The translations under genes were made by a program, and so were the position numbers. This document shows, one piece after another, positions 29,048 through 38,093 of a stretch of 64,000 nt of DNA (position 1 is its first letter; each line of letters opens with the position of its first letter). Location of the stretch: positions 2,046,001 to 2,110,000 of the forward strand of contig NZ_CP030850.1 of assembly GCF_003325355.1 (NCBI RefSeq), written 5' to 3'. Under the pieces are notes generated by a model that was not told the origin of the DNA, made no database searches, and was given only the letters and a program-made list of their open reading frames with translations. Source of the stretch: Runella rosea. GTDB taxonomy: Bacteria; Bacteroidota; Bacteroidia; Cytophagales; Spirosomataceae.

Positions 29048-30677
29048 ATTGTTCTATATAGTTTCCTAAACTTTGATATTTCTGATATAAACTTTGATAA
29101 ACCGCCACTTTATCTGCATTTGGATGGTATTCGGCATCAAAACCTGACCCCATGGCTTCTTGCGCGGCTTTCATGTCGGGATGAATTCTCGCCGCTACCG
29201 ACGCACACATGGCCGCTCCTAAGGCACAGGCTTGGTCTGAACTTGCCACTTTGATGGGCATATTGAGCACATCGGCCAGCGTTTGCATCACAAAAGGTGA
29301 TTTTTTGGCTACACCGCCAATCCCAATCACTTTTTTGATGGCAACGCCTTCTTGATAAAAACGGTCCACAATCGCCCTTGAGCCAAAGGCAGTGGCTTCT
29401 ACCAACGCCTTGAAGATTTTAACGGCATCAGTACTCAAATTCATCCCCGAAATCGTGGCTTTCAAGGTGTGATTTGCATCGGGCGTACGGCGGCCGTTAA
29501 TCCAATCCAACGCCACTACATCATTTTCGGTGACGGGTAGTTTGGCCGCCTGTTCTGATAAATAAGGGATTAATTTTTTGCGTAATTCTGCGGCGGCCTC
29601 CTCTCCCAACAACGCTTTGACCGGCTCGACAATCACTTGCTGAAACCATGCGTACAAATCTCCGAAGGCCGATTGGCCCGCTTCCATGCCCAGCATCCCA
29701 GGGATGATGGAGCCGTCGACCTGACCGCAAATACCCCGAATCAGCAAATGACCGATTTCTTCATTGGGTGCAATAATCATGTCGCATGTAGATGTTCCCA
29801 TCACCCGCACGAAGGTGTACGGGTCAATCTCGGCCCCCACCGCCCCCATGTGCGCATCAAAAGCTCCAACGCCAATCACGACGTCGGCAGGGATGCCCAA
29901 TTTGGTGGCCCACTCGGCCGAAATTGTCCCCATCGCTTCGTCAGACGTGTACGTATCTTTAAATAAGCGTTGGCGTAAACCCGCCAATTGAGGGTCTAAT
30001 TCTACCAAAAACTCCTCAGAAGGCAACCCCTGAAATTCCTCATTCCACATGGCTTTGTGGCCCGCCGCACAGCGTGAGCGTTTCAACGTCAGCGGGTTGG
30101 TATCTCCCGTCAAGACCGCCGAAATCCAGTCGCAATGCTCCACCCACGAAAACGCCCGCGTCCGCACTTGGCTATCGACGCGAATCGTCCGCATTATCTT
30201 AGCCCAATACCATTCAGAAGAATAAATCCCTCCGACGTATTTGGTATAATCCACATCCCAGTGGTGCGCCAATTGGTTGATTTCTTCGGCCTCGGCGTTG
30301 GCTGTGTGGTCTTTCCAGAGAATAAACATTCCGTGGGGATTTTCCGAGAACTCAGGTAACAGCGCGAGCGGTGTGCCATTTTCATCGACCGCCACGGGCG
30401 TAGAACCCGTTGTGTCCACCGAAATTCCTTTGACATTTTGGCGCACTTCCTCTGGCACACCCGCCAACGCCCCTTTGATAGATTCTTCCAATCCTTCCAA
30501 ATAGTCGAGTGGATGCTGGCGAAATTGTGAAATTTCGGGCGCGCAGTAAAGACCTTTTTTCCAGCGTGGATATTCAAAAACGTGCGTCCCAACGGCCGCC
30601 CCCGTATGAGCATTGACAACCAAAGCCCGAACCGAATCGGTCCCATAATCTACTCCAATAACGTACTGATTCTGCAT
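29040..30677 (-). CDS. araB: Ribulokinase
   Basis: 545 residues of the FGGY carbohydrate kinase family: N-terminal phosphate loop [32 protein letters not shown], the FGGY signature region [13 protein letters not shown]...[18 protein letters not shown] and [12 protein letters not shown]. It phosphorylates L-ribulose using ATP. It lies between the regulator (7-bp gap) and araA (8-bp overlap). Length and motif order match complete AraB proteins. Confidence 0.96.
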   Translation of the reverse strand: MQNQYVIGVDYGTDSVRALVVNAHTGAAVGTHVFEYPRWKKGLYCAPEISQFRQHPLDYLEGLEESIKGALAGVPEEVRQNVKGISVDTTGSTPVAVDENGTPLALLPEFSENPHGMFILWKDHTANAEAEEINQLAHHWDVDYTKYVGGIYSSEWYWAKIMRTIRVDSQVRTRAFSWVEHCDWISAVLTGDTNPLTLKRSRCAAGHKAMWNEEFQGLPSEEFLVELDPQLAGLRQRLFKDTYTSDEAMGTISAEWATKLGIPADVVIGVGAFDAHMGAVGAEIDPYTFVRVMGTSTCDMIIAPNEEIGHLLIRGICGQVDGSIIPGMLGMEAGQSAFGDLYAWFQQVIVEPVKALLGEEAAAELRKKLIPYLSEQAAKLPVTENDVVALDWINGRRTPDANHTLKATISGMNLSTDAVKIFKALVEATAFGSRAIVDRFYQEGVAIKKVIGIGGVAKKSPFVMQTLADVLNMPIKVASSDQACALGAAMCASVAARIHPDMKAAQEAMGSGFDAEYHPNADKVAVYQSLYQKYQSLGNYIEQYA

Positions 30678-30684
30678 TGTTTTT

Positions 30685-31383
30685 CTAGGTGGTTACTGGC
30701 ATGAAGTACCAAAAATTATTAAAGTTACTTTCGTATTTTTCTTTGTTCAAACGATACAAAACCGCCTTTTTGGTAGCCGAGTTGGCGTTTTTCTCACCCG
30801 TATCCAACAACAGTCCCGTCGATAGAATCTTGCGACTGAAATTGCGGCGGTCGAGTTTCAAATCATAAATGGCTTCGTACAGTTTTTGTAATTGAGGAAT
30901 GGTAAATTGTTCGGGCAACAACTCAAATCCAATCGGATGCAACGCGGCTTTATAGCGTAGGCGTTCGAGGGCGATTTGAACCATTTTTTCATGGTCAAAA
31001 ATCAACTTCGGCATCTGCTTCAGGCTAATCCAACATGCACTATGCGACTTTACGGATTCCTCATCGTGGTTATGAATGTTGATGAGCGCAAAGAAAACAA
31101 CCGAGAGGGTCCGCTCTACGGGGTCACGGTCTACTTTACCAAACGTCTGCAATTGCTCTACGTAAATGTTGTGCAGCCCCGTCAATTCATGCAAAATTCG
31201 TTCGGCTCCCACCTCCAAATCTTCCTCTTCATTTACAAATCCTCCCATCAACGACCACTTGCCTTTTTCGGGCTCAAAACGCCGCTTAATCAACAATAAT
31301 TTAAGCTCTTCTCCATCAAAACCGAAGATGATGCAATCAATGGCCACCAAAAGTCGAGTGGAGTGGGCGTAGTTTTTCATCAT
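30685..31383 (-). CDS. NrtR/AraR-type transcriptional regulator with Nudix-like domain
   Basis: 232 residues. The N-terminal half is a Nudix fold (LLVAIDCIIFGFDGEELKLLLIKRR) whose Nudix box (GGFVNEEEDLEVGAERILHELTG) has lost the catalytic REUXEE residues. The C-terminal half (~145-225, FTIPQLQKLYEAIYDLKLDRRNFSRKIL) is the winged helix-turn-helix of NrtR-family regulators. In Bacteroides a protein of this type (AraR) senses L-arabinose and controls arabinose genes; the position at the head of this operon suggests the same job. Start at 31383 is preferred over 31404 because the family begins near MKNYAHSTRLLVAID. Confidence 0.88.
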   Translation of the reverse strand: MMKNYAHSTRLLVAIDCIIFGFDGEELKLLLIKRRFEPEKGKWSLMGGFVNEEEDLEVGAERILHELTGLHNIYVEQLQTFGKVDRDPVERTLSVVFFALINIHNHDEESVKSHSACWISLKQMPKLIFDHEKMVQIALERLRYKAALHPIGFELLPEQFTIPQLQKLYEAIYDLKLDRRNFSRKILSTGLLLDTGEKNANSATKKAVLYRLNKEKYESNFNNFWYFMPVTT

Positions 31384-31511
31384 AAATGTGTCAAAACAAC
31401 ACAATAATAGAGGCTTTTTTATTACTTTTCAACTACTTTCTTGAATTTTTTAACAGAAAAATAAACAACGAAGTATTTCTATGACTTTGAGTAACCACAG
31501 CATACGCTATC

Positions 31512-31535
31512 CTTTCGGGTTTAAGGACCCGAAAG
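31512..31535 (-). terminator. Possible hairpin terminator after the TSUP gene
   Basis: A perfect 9-bp stem (CTTTCGGGT / ACCCGAAAG) with a 6-nt loop lies ~50 bp past the TSUP stop and upstream of the arabinose operon. It has no clear U-tract, so the assignment is weak. Confidence 0.4.
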
Positions 31536-31584
31536 CGCCACTATCGTCTGACCCTACTTAGACGCTAAAAACAGGTTGATTTAC

Positions 31585-32382
31585 TCAAAAAAGCCTCACT
31601 ACGTCGTACCCAAAACGTAGAATTAGGGCGAAAATAACGACTAAAAAAATGTTACGGATAAAGGCATTACCCCGCAAAATAGCCAAACGGCTGCCCAAAT
31701 AGGAACCCATGATATTGCATGCCATCATGGGCAGGGCAATGTCAAATTCAACGTATCCTTTCCATATAAAAAACACCAGCGAAGCAATATCTGCCACCAC
31801 ATTGATGATTTTAGCCACCGCCGATGCCCGCAGAAATTGATACCCAATCACGCTCACAAACCCAAAAACCAACAAACTGCCCGTGCCAGGCCCCACAAAC
31901 CCGTTGTAAAAACCCGTCGCCATCCCAATCAGCAGCGCGTACCATTGTAGACGAACGATAGATACTGGCAAATTTTCGTGATGCCCCAAGGTTTTGTTGG
32001 AATAAGAATAAATCGCGATGGCTGCCATCAAAAACAAAATAATTGGCTTCAAAACCTCCGCCTTCAGGTGACTGGCAATGGTTGCCCCCAAAAACGACAT
32101 CACAGCTGTACCCGCCGCGGTAATGAGCACCACCCGCCAAGGAACCTCTACTTTTCGGGCGTATTGATACCCCGCCACGCTGGTGCCCATAAACGAGGCA
32201 AAACGGTTGGTACCAATCACTTGCGAAACAGAAAAGTGAGGGAACAAAATAAAAAGCGCGGGGACCTGCACCAAGCCGCCGCCGCCCACAATAGAATCTA
32301 CAAAACCAGCCAACAAGGCGGCTAAAGAAGCGATAAAAATATCCAAATTCGGTGGGTTAAAATACGCAGACGAGCACTGCAA
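31585..32382 (-). CDS. TSUP-family membrane permease (TauE/SafE)
   Basis: 265 residues with about eight hydrophobic segments in two related halves. The first begins LLAGFVDSIVGGGGLVQVPAL, and the second contains GMATGFYNGFVGPGTGSLLVFGF; these paired glycine-rich motifs are diagnostic of the TauE/SafE (TSUP) family, which exports small organic sulfonates, sulfite or related anions, or takes up sulfate. Nothing nearby indicates a substrate. Its start is 36 bp from the MarC gene stop, so the two may be co-transcribed. Confidence 0.88.
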   Translation of the reverse strand: MQCSSAYFNPPNLDIFIASLAALLAGFVDSIVGGGGLVQVPALFILFPHFSVSQVIGTNRFASFMGTSVAGYQYARKVEVPWRVVLITAAGTAVMSFLGATIASHLKAEVLKPIILFLMAAIAIYSYSNKTLGHHENLPVSIVRLQWYALLIGMATGFYNGFVGPGTGSLLVFGFVSVIGYQFLRASAVAKIINVVADIASLVFFIWKGYVEFDIALPMMACNIMGSYLGSRLAILRGNAFIRNIFLVVIFALILRFGYDVVRLF

Positions 32383-32418
32383 CTTTGCTACCCTACCCCT
32401 CTGCGTAAATACTTGATA

Positions 32419-32988
32419 CTATATAGAACTACGGAACAGTTTGATGGCAATGGCAATTAGAATCAGCCCAAAAATCTTGCGCAAAACATCGGTGCCCGCC
32501 ACACCCAGCTGCCCTTCAATCCAAGCCGATGAGCGCAGTACCAAATAAATAAAAATCAGGTTGATAAGAATAGCAATGATGATATTGATTTCCTGATAAG
32601 CCGCTTTCAGTGACAAAATCGTGGTCATCGTTCCTGCCCCCGCAATCATCGGAAACGCAATCGGAACAATGGACGTAGCGTTGCTGTGTACGGCATCGTG
32701 CTTGAAAATATTGCGCCCCAAAATCATTTCTAGTCCAATCAAAAACAATATCAACGCCCCCGCTACGGCAAACGACGCCACATCAACGCCAAATAGTTTC
32801 AGGATTTCTTTCCCCAAATACAAAAACGCAATCATCATTCCGCCGGAAACCAACGTGGCGCGACGGGCGTTGATGGCTCCCGCTTTTTTTCGGAGGTCGA
32901 TAATGACAGGGATGGAACCCAGAATATCAATGACCGAAAATAAAATCAACGTGACGGAAAGAACCTCTTTGAAATTGACGGAGTACAT
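32419..32988 (-). CDS. MarC-family integral membrane protein
   Basis: 189 residues, six predicted membrane helices. Typical MarC/UPF0056 features are FSVIDILGSIPVIIDL near the N-terminus, GLEMILGRNIFKHD mid-protein, IAFPMIAGAGTMTTILSL and the final LRKIFGLILIAIAIKLF. The biochemical role of the family is unsettled; an early link with multiple antibiotic resistance was not upheld. It lies upstream of the TSUP gene in the same direction. The start at 32988 gives the normal family length. Confidence 0.87.
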   Translation of the reverse strand: MYSVNFKEVLSVTLILFSVIDILGSIPVIIDLRKKAGAINARRATLVSGGMMIAFLYLGKEILKLFGVDVASFAVAGALILFLIGLEMILGRNIFKHDAVHSNATSIVPIAFPMIAGAGTMTTILSLKAAYQEINIIIAILINLIFIYLVLRSSAWIEGQLGVAGTDVLRKIFGLILIAIAIKLFRSSI

Positions 32989-33157
32989 AGATAAGTTGGG
33001 AGTTTACAGTGAAAAGTCGGCAGTAAATGATGGCAAATTTACGATTAAATTTTATGGTTATGAGCGCTCAATTGCAAACGGCTTACTATAAACTGTTTTT
33101 TGTCCGTTTATCCCTGATTTTTACCGTTTCCAAAATAAAATTTAAAAAATTAGCCAA

Positions 33158-33178
33158 GTACCTTGCATCGCAAAGTAC
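33158..33178. promoter_or_regulatory. Palindromic operator candidate for PadR
   Basis: GTACCTTGC and GCAAAGTAC form an inverted repeat (8 of 9 paired) around a 3-bp centre. It overlaps the -33 TTG of the adjacent promoter. A further direct copy of AAGTACCTT (33156-33164 and 33173-33181) extends the pattern. Confidence 0.6.
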
Positions 33179-33193
33179 CTTACATTAACTTTG
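33163..33193 (+). promoter_or_regulatory. Bacteroidota-type promoter for padR-pspC
   Basis: TTG at 33163-33165 and TAACTTTG at 33186-33193 match the -33 and -7 (TAnnTTTG) boxes with a 20-bp spacer. It faces the PadR gene, leaving a leader of about 230 nt. Confidence 0.7.
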
Positions 33194-33243
33194 TACTGTT
33201 GATTACCTATAACACAGCCATTTTAAACAAGTACCGGGTAAAT

Positions 33244-33375
33244 AGAATAGTCATGAGGTTGTCATGTAATTAAAAACTAGTCAGGTTTTGTCAGGAATAA
33301 ATTACGGCAAAGCAAGCAAAATGAAGTTGAGAATTACGGCTCCATAACCACAAATGACAACCTTATGACTATTCT
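33244..33375. repeat. 22-bp inverted repeats flanking an 88-bp segment
   Basis: Left arm 33244-33265 and right arm 33354-33375 are reverse complements at 21 of 22 positions (core GGTTGTCAT / ATGACAACC). The enclosed 88 bp contain the direct repeat ATTACGGC twice (33301 and 33333) and the pair GTAATT/AATTAC. It lies wholly in the leader between promoter and PadR start. No recombinase gene is adjacent. It could be a MITE, an invertible segment or an RNA structure. Confidence 0.65.
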
Positions 33376-33431
33376 GCCAAACTCTTACAGCCATGACGTT
33401 CAATCAAAAATTTCCAAAACATGACAACAGC

Positions 33432-33800
33432 ATGAATATTGAGAACGCTCAAGTGCAAATGCGAAAAGGAATCCTGGAATTCTGCATTATGCACATCATC
33501 TCTCGGGGCGAAGTATACGCCTCCGATATGCTCGATGAACTGACCTCCGCCAAGATTATGGTCGTAGAAGGCACGCTTTATCCGCTCCTGACCCGGCTAA
33601 AAAACTCGGGCCTGCTCGATTATAAATGGGTAGAATCCTCCTCTGGCCCCCCGCGTAAGTATTATATACTGACTGATATGGGCAAACAGTTTCTGGAAGA
33701 AATGCAAAAAACCTGGATTGAGCTTTCTGACTCTGTTCATACGATTGTGTTGAAAACACAGGATTTAGGAGCAAAGAATGAGCAACAGCCAACCAACTAA
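33432..33800 (+). CDS. PadR-family transcriptional regulator
   Basis: 122 residues from the ATG at 33432 (the frame also has an ATG at 33393). The winged helix has the PadR pattern QMRKGILEFCIMHIISRGEVYASDML, then VVEGTLYPLLTRLKNSGLLDYKW and GPPRKYYILTDMGKQFLEEM. PadR repressors bind palindromes near their own promoter, and such a palindrome overlaps the promoter here. The gene is followed 50 bp later by the PspC-fusion gene, a pairing common in Bacteroidota, so the regulator probably controls that envelope protein. Effector unknown. Confidence 0.9.
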   Translation: MNIENAQVQMRKGILEFCIMHIISRGEVYASDMLDELTSAKIMVVEGTLYPLLTRLKNSGLLDYKWVESSSGPPRKYYILTDMGKQFLEEMQKTWIELSDSVHTIVLKTQDLGAKNEQQPTN

Positions 33801-33850
33801 CATTTAACAATCAAGGAAAACTGTTAACTGATGCGCACGCATCCATTGCC

Positions 33851-36409
33851 ATGAAAAAGACTATCAGCATCAATATCGCCGGTCTGATTTTTTATATCGA
33901 AGAGGACGGCTACGATAAATTAAGAAATTACCTAAACTCAATCCAGAAGTACTTTTCGTCGTACGAAGATAGCAAAGAGATTATCTCTGACATCGAAGGG
34001 CGAATTGCGGAGAAGTTTTTGAACCGACAAAAAGCCGCCGACACGCAAGTGATTGCGCTGGAAGACGTCGAAGAGCTCATCAAAAGTATGGGAACCGTGG
34101 CTGACTTTGAAGCCATCGAAGAGGAAGAAGATTTGGCGGCACAGACCGCTGCCAGCCGCCAACCAGCCGCAGGCTTCAGCCAAGCTTCGGCAGTAAATCC
34201 TGAACCCGCAGCCCCCAAAAGTGCTCCCTCAGCCCCCACAACTTCCCGTAAGCTCGTTCGTGATACGAAGCGCAAATTATTGGGCGGCGTGTGTGCGGGC
34301 ATCGCCCATCATTTCAACGTTGACCCGCTTTTCGTTCGTTTACTGTTCTTGCTTTTCTTTTTGGGGCTTCCTGCCATCAGTGGTGGCGTGTTTGGTGGCG
34401 ACAGTGCTGAATTTTTCGGTCCATTGAGCGGATTCACTTTCTTACTGTACGTTGCTTGCTGGGTTTCTTTCCCCGGTTCCGATGCGCTGGAAGAAGACAA
34501 AAACATCAAGAAGTTTTACCGAAATCCTGACCAGAAAGTAGTGGGCGGGGTAGCGGCTGGGGTAGCGGCTTACTTCGGAGTTGACTTAGGAGTCGTTCGT
34601 TTTATTTGGGTTCTGAGCATTTTGTTCTTCGGCACTGGCCTCCTTTTATACATCGTGCTGTGGCTCATTACGCCGAAAGCCAATACTTTGACCGAAAAAA
34701 TGGAGATGAAAGGGCAACCCATTACCCTCGAAAACATCGAAACCAACGTCAAGAAAGCCCTTCAGCCTGAACAAAAAGAAGAAAATATCGCAACCAAATT
34801 ACTTTTGTTTCCCTTTCGGGCGGTGGCGATGGTATTCAGCGGATTAACTCCCCTGATGAAATTCTTGGTGGTTATCATGCGCATCTTTGCTGGACTGATT
34901 ATGTTTATCACGGGGGCGGGCGCCTTACTTGGATTGATTACGGCGCTTTTCGCGGTATTCGGATTGGGTACGTGGGACTTTGGGCAAATTGACAACGAAC
35001 TCATGCCACTCAATTTCTTCATCGGCGAAGTATCTCCCGTAGCTTACATTTTTGCCTTTTTGGCCATTGGGGTTCCTTTTGCCACGCTGGCTTGGTTGGG
35101 AATCTCGTTGTTGACCAAAGAAAATAAATTTACCCCTGCGGTGTGGCAAACCCTGCTCGGACTCTTTTTGGCGGGCCTTTTGGGAAGTACCATCTTTGGA
35201 TTCAGATACGGCGCTAACTTCCGCCGCGAAGGAACGGTCGAAAAAGAACAAACCTACAAGCTACCCGCCACGCCGATTTTGCTGGACGTCCACGAGGACA
35301 ACTCCGAAGACGGTTACAACAATACACAACTGGATTTGGAAGGCTACGAAAGTACCGATGCCAAAGTAGCATTTAGGTTCCGTTCGCAAGGACGCTCACG
35401 TCAGGATGCCGAGCGCAATGCTTCCAATATTTTATACAACATCAACCAAACGGATTCTACGATGGTTTTTGACGAAGATTTCAGTCTTTCCGACAAATCA
35501 CCACGTTTCCGGGGGCAGAGTGTGCGCCTAACGCTGTACTTCCCGTACGCCAAAACCTTCCGCATGACACGCGATTTCTATGACCACTTTTGGGGCGTAC
35601 GGAATCAAATCCAATACGACTATGATTTGGATATCAACGAAGAAATGTTCAAAAATATCCGCTGGGCCATCAAACCTGATTCAGGGCTTGTCTGTCTTGA
35701 CCGTCCTATCTCCGTTCGTGATGAGTCGCGAAACAACGACGAATCCGATGACATGGACGAAATCAGCGATGGCATAGAGTCTGGCCTGAACGAAGCTTTT
35801 GACCGCTCGTTTGACGCCAAAGGCGAAATGGTGAAGCAATATGACGTAACCAATTTCAGCAAAGTCAGAATAGGCGGCGCTTTTGTGGTGACCATTCAAA
35901 AAGGAGACGTGTATAAAGTAATAGCCGACGGCAGCGAAACCGATTTGGACGACGTGGAAGTAAAAGTAGAAGATGGCACGCTCCGCGTAGAAAACCGACG
36001 CAAAGTCAAACTTTTTGAACGCAACAAGCGCGTAGGCATTACGATTACCGTTCCAACCATCGAAACCATTGATTTGTCAGGGGCAACACTCGGAAAAATA
36101 ATGGGTTTCAACAACTTAGGTACGTTGAAAGTAGAGATTTCTGGGGCTTCCAAAACGTACATTGATGTTGACGCCAAAAAACTTGAACTCGACGTAGCGG
36201 GGGCTTCCAAAGTTGAATTGCACGGCAGCGCCAACACCCTCGAAGCCGACCTTGCCGGCGCGTGTTCATTGGATGCCGAGCGCATGAACATTCAGAACGG
36301 TGACGTGCAAGCCTCAGGCGTGAGCAAAGCCAACCTAGGACGCATTCCCAATCTCAAATCAAACAGCACTGGAGCAAGTCGGATTAACCGGCAGGGAGAA
36401 GGAGAATAA
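33851..36409 (+). CDS. PspC-domain membrane protein with C-terminal GIN (DUF2807) adhesin-head domain
   Basis: 852 residues. Residues 1-~85 form a small domain (ISINIAGLIFYIEEDGYDKL...DIEGRIAEKFL) seen in front of Bacteroidota PspC proteins. An Ala/Pro linker follows, then two PspC domains (~135-210, KRKLLGGVCAGIAHHF; ~220-280, DQKVVGGVAAGVAAYFGVD), each with membrane helices. Further membrane segments occur at ~320-370 and ~395-445. A long soluble region ends in a GIN/DUF2807 beta-helix (~655-850, with ISGASKTYIDV, VAGASKVELHG and LAGACSLDAE repeats). PspC relates to envelope-stress sensing and GIN heads to surface or periplasmic exposure. It forms a unit with padR. Confidence 0.88.
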   Translation: MKKTISINIAGLIFYIEEDGYDKLRNYLNSIQKYFSSYEDSKEIISDIEGRIAEKFLNRQKAADTQVIALEDVEELIKSMGTVADFEAIEEEEDLAAQTAASRQPAAGFSQASAVNPEPAAPKSAPSAPTTSRKLVRDTKRKLLGGVCAGIAHHFNVDPLFVRLLFLLFFLGLPAISGGVFGGDSAEFFGPLSGFTFLLYVACWVSFPGSDALEEDKNIKKFYRNPDQKVVGGVAAGVAAYFGVDLGVVRFIWVLSILFFGTGLLLYIVLWLITPKANTLTEKMEMKGQPITLENIETNVKKALQPEQKEENIATKLLLFPFRAVAMVFSGLTPLMKFLVVIMRIFAGLIMFITGAGALLGLITALFAVFGLGTWDFGQIDNELMPLNFFIGEVSPVAYIFAFLAIGVPFATLAWLGISLLTKENKFTPAVWQTLLGLFLAGLLGSTIFGFRYGANFRREGTVEKEQTYKLPATPILLDVHEDNSEDGYNNTQLDLEGYESTDAKVAFRFRSQGRSRQDAERNASNILYNINQTDSTMVFDEDFSLSDKSPRFRGQSVRLTLYFPYAKTFRMTRDFYDHFWGVRNQIQYDYDLDINEEMFKNIRWAIKPDSGLVCLDRPISVRDESRNNDESDDMDEISDGIESGLNEAFDRSFDAKGEMVKQYDVTNFSKVRIGGAFVVTIQKGDVYKVIADGSETDLDDVEVKVEDGTLRVENRRKVKLFERNKRVGITITVPTIETIDLSGATLGKIMGFNNLGTLKVEISGASKTYIDVDAKKLELDVAGASKVELHGSANTLEADLAGACSLDAERMNIQNGDVQASGVSKANLGRIPNLKSNSTGASRINRQGEGE

Positions 36410-36423
36410 CCTTCTATAAAATG

Positions 36424-36468
36424 ATAACGAACGAAGTCGCATTGGATCAATGCGACTTCGTTCGTTAT
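36424..36468. terminator. Bidirectional hairpin terminator
   Basis: A perfect 21-bp stem with a 3-nt loop (GAT) lies between the convergent PspC and Nudix genes. The arms begin ATAACGAACGAAGTCG and end in the reverse complement. With no room for other features it probably ends both transcripts. Confidence 0.8.
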
Positions 36469-36503
36469 ACAGGTTTTATCTTATGATTTGAAAAAACCAT
36501 CCT

Positions 36504-37016
36504 TTAATTTTTATTTAAGCTGGTTTCCGCTTTTCTCTTCGCTAGCCATTCCTTCACGGCTACTCCAGTGCCAAACGACCAAGGCCGCAGCTTGTCAATT
36601 GGGACCACTTTATAGGCTTGTAGCTCTTTTTCATCCATCCGAATCTCACCCGTAGCGCGTACGTGATAGGCGATAATAAGCTCATTTCGTTGAAAGAAAG
36701 GATACACCCCCACCTGCTCCACCATTTCGGCATCCAATCCTATTTCCTCTTTTACTTCGCGCAACACTGCTTCTTCGGGCGACTCTCCCTTTTCCAAAAA
36801 ACCACTCACAATCCCGAACCATTCGGCAGGCCAACCCTTGTTCTGAATCAAAATGACGGTGTCATTGTCGTACTCCACAATAGCACCTACTACAGGCAGT
36901 GGGTTATCCCAATAAACATAGCCGCAGCGCTCTGAGCAAATCAAACGCTCACGTTGGTTTAATTGGACGGTTTCAAGGGGCTTTCCGCACTTAGCACAAA
37001 AACGAAAGGGTGACAT
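36504..37016 (-). CDS. Nudix hydrolase with zinc ribbon (NudC-like)
   Basis: 170 residues. An N-terminal zinc ribbon (CAKCGKP at 7-13 and CSERCGYVYWDNPLP) precedes a Nudix domain with an intact box (GFLEKGESPEEAVLREVKEEIGLD, matching GX5EX7REUXEEXGU). The ribbon-Nudix order resembles the C-terminal half of NADH pyrophosphatase NudC, although the NudC SQPWPFPxS motif is not visible, so another nucleoside diphosphate derivative may be the substrate. It stands alone, convergent with the PspC gene. Confidence 0.87.
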   Translation of the reverse strand: MSPFRFCAKCGKPLETVQLNQRERLICSERCGYVYWDNPLPVVGAIVEYDNDTVILIQNKGWPAEWFGIVSGFLEKGESPEEAVLREVKEEIGLDAEMVEQVGVYPFFQRNELIIAYHVRATGEIRMDEKELQAYKVVPIDKLRPWSFGTGVAVKEWLAKRKAETSLNKN

Positions 37017-37238
37017 GGCTTAATATTTTAAAAATGACCGTTAATTCATAAAAGAAAGGATTTTAGAAATCAGGCACTTTTTTTGCTGCAATATATTAAG
37101 TTCGCTAATCGAAAGGTATTTTTTGAAAAAAAATTGATTTTGATTCAAAAGAAGGCCAAAACAGCTAATTTAAGTAAATTGGCATTTTTTTTGCCGCATC
37201 ATTTTGTTACGCTCTAACTTCGTTATTATTGAATTGAT

Positions 37239-38054
37239 ATGTTTAATAAATCTACAATTTATTGGGGAATGCTTCTTTTGTTGATTGGTTTAGGCACCTT
37301 CAAAGGATGCCGTCCCAAAGGAAATGAAGTGTCCCCAGCCGTCGATTCAACCGCCGTTTCCACCTGCATTTTACTTTCTGAACGTATCAATAACGTTTTG
37401 TACCGCGCCTATGAGTACGATTCAACCCGCAAACTTATCAGGATGGTCGAATATACAACGGGTGGCCCTCATCAAATTACAAAACGGTATACGTTTGAAT
37501 ATAACAAAGACAACACCTTGATTCGCCTGAGGGAAACCAACCTACAAACCCGCGACAGAAGTTATATTTATGAGCTAAACTACGACAATTCAACTACCTT
37601 AAGTAGTATTTATTCCTTCCGGGTTTTCAACTCTGGCCCCGTGATTGACGACACGCTAAAACTCGTATACAACAATGAAAATCAACGGGTTTCGGAAATG
37701 AAATCCAATACGGGAGTTACCTCAAAATGGGAATATGACACCGCTGCCAATGTCAAAAAATGGGTATTGAAGTATGATAATCGAACCACCGACAGCTTAG
37801 TAGCCGAATACGGCGACCATGACGACAAAGTGAATATTTACACTTTTTCGCAGGGGATGCAAGTGCTCAACATGCTCAACGGCCGCGCCCACAGCAAACG
37901 TAATCCATTGAATTATACGCTATTGAAAGAAAGTGTAGATGTGGCATATCAATACAATACGAAACGCGTTCCTACCCTAAGAATAGTCAAGGTTAAATCA
38001 AACAACAACCTAATACGCGAAACGGTCTATTCGTACGAACTTGATTGTAAGTAA
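37239..38054 (+). CDS. Putative lipoprotein, YD-like beta-strand repeats
   Basis: 271 residues. The N-terminus has a hydrophobic run (WGMLLLLIGLGTF) followed by KGC at 22-24, a plausible lipoprotein cysteine. The rest shows repeated beta-strand units of the kind YEYDSTRKLIRMVEY, YTFEYNKDNTLIRLRE, LVYNNENQRVSEM and WEYDTAANVKKW, as in Bacteroidota DUF4595-like lipoproteins with RHS/YD-type repeats. Probably anchored in the outer membrane; function unknown. Flanking genes are unrelated. Confidence 0.7.
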   Translation: MFNKSTIYWGMLLLLIGLGTFKGCRPKGNEVSPAVDSTAVSTCILLSERINNVLYRAYEYDSTRKLIRMVEYTTGGPHQITKRYTFEYNKDNTLIRLRETNLQTRDRSYIYELNYDNSTTLSSIYSFRVFNSGPVIDDTLKLVYNNENQRVSEMKSNTGVTSKWEYDTAANVKKWVLKYDNRTTDSLVAEYGDHDDKVNIYTFSQGMQVLNMLNGRAHSKRNPLNYTLLKESVDVAYQYNTKRVPTLRIVKVKSNNNLIRETVYSYELDCK

Positions 38055-38093
38055 TCAGAAGTCAGAAATAAGATGTAGGTATCCCCAAATTCG

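Larger units (their letters stand above)
33001..33431. other. Promoter and structured leader region upstream of the PadR gene
   Basis: About 430 bp without coding signs between the divergent MarC and PadR genes. It holds the promoter, a palindromic operator candidate and a 132-bp structure bounded by 22-bp inverted repeats, each listed separately. The AT-rich left part should also carry the minus-strand marC promoter. Confidence 0.55.
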
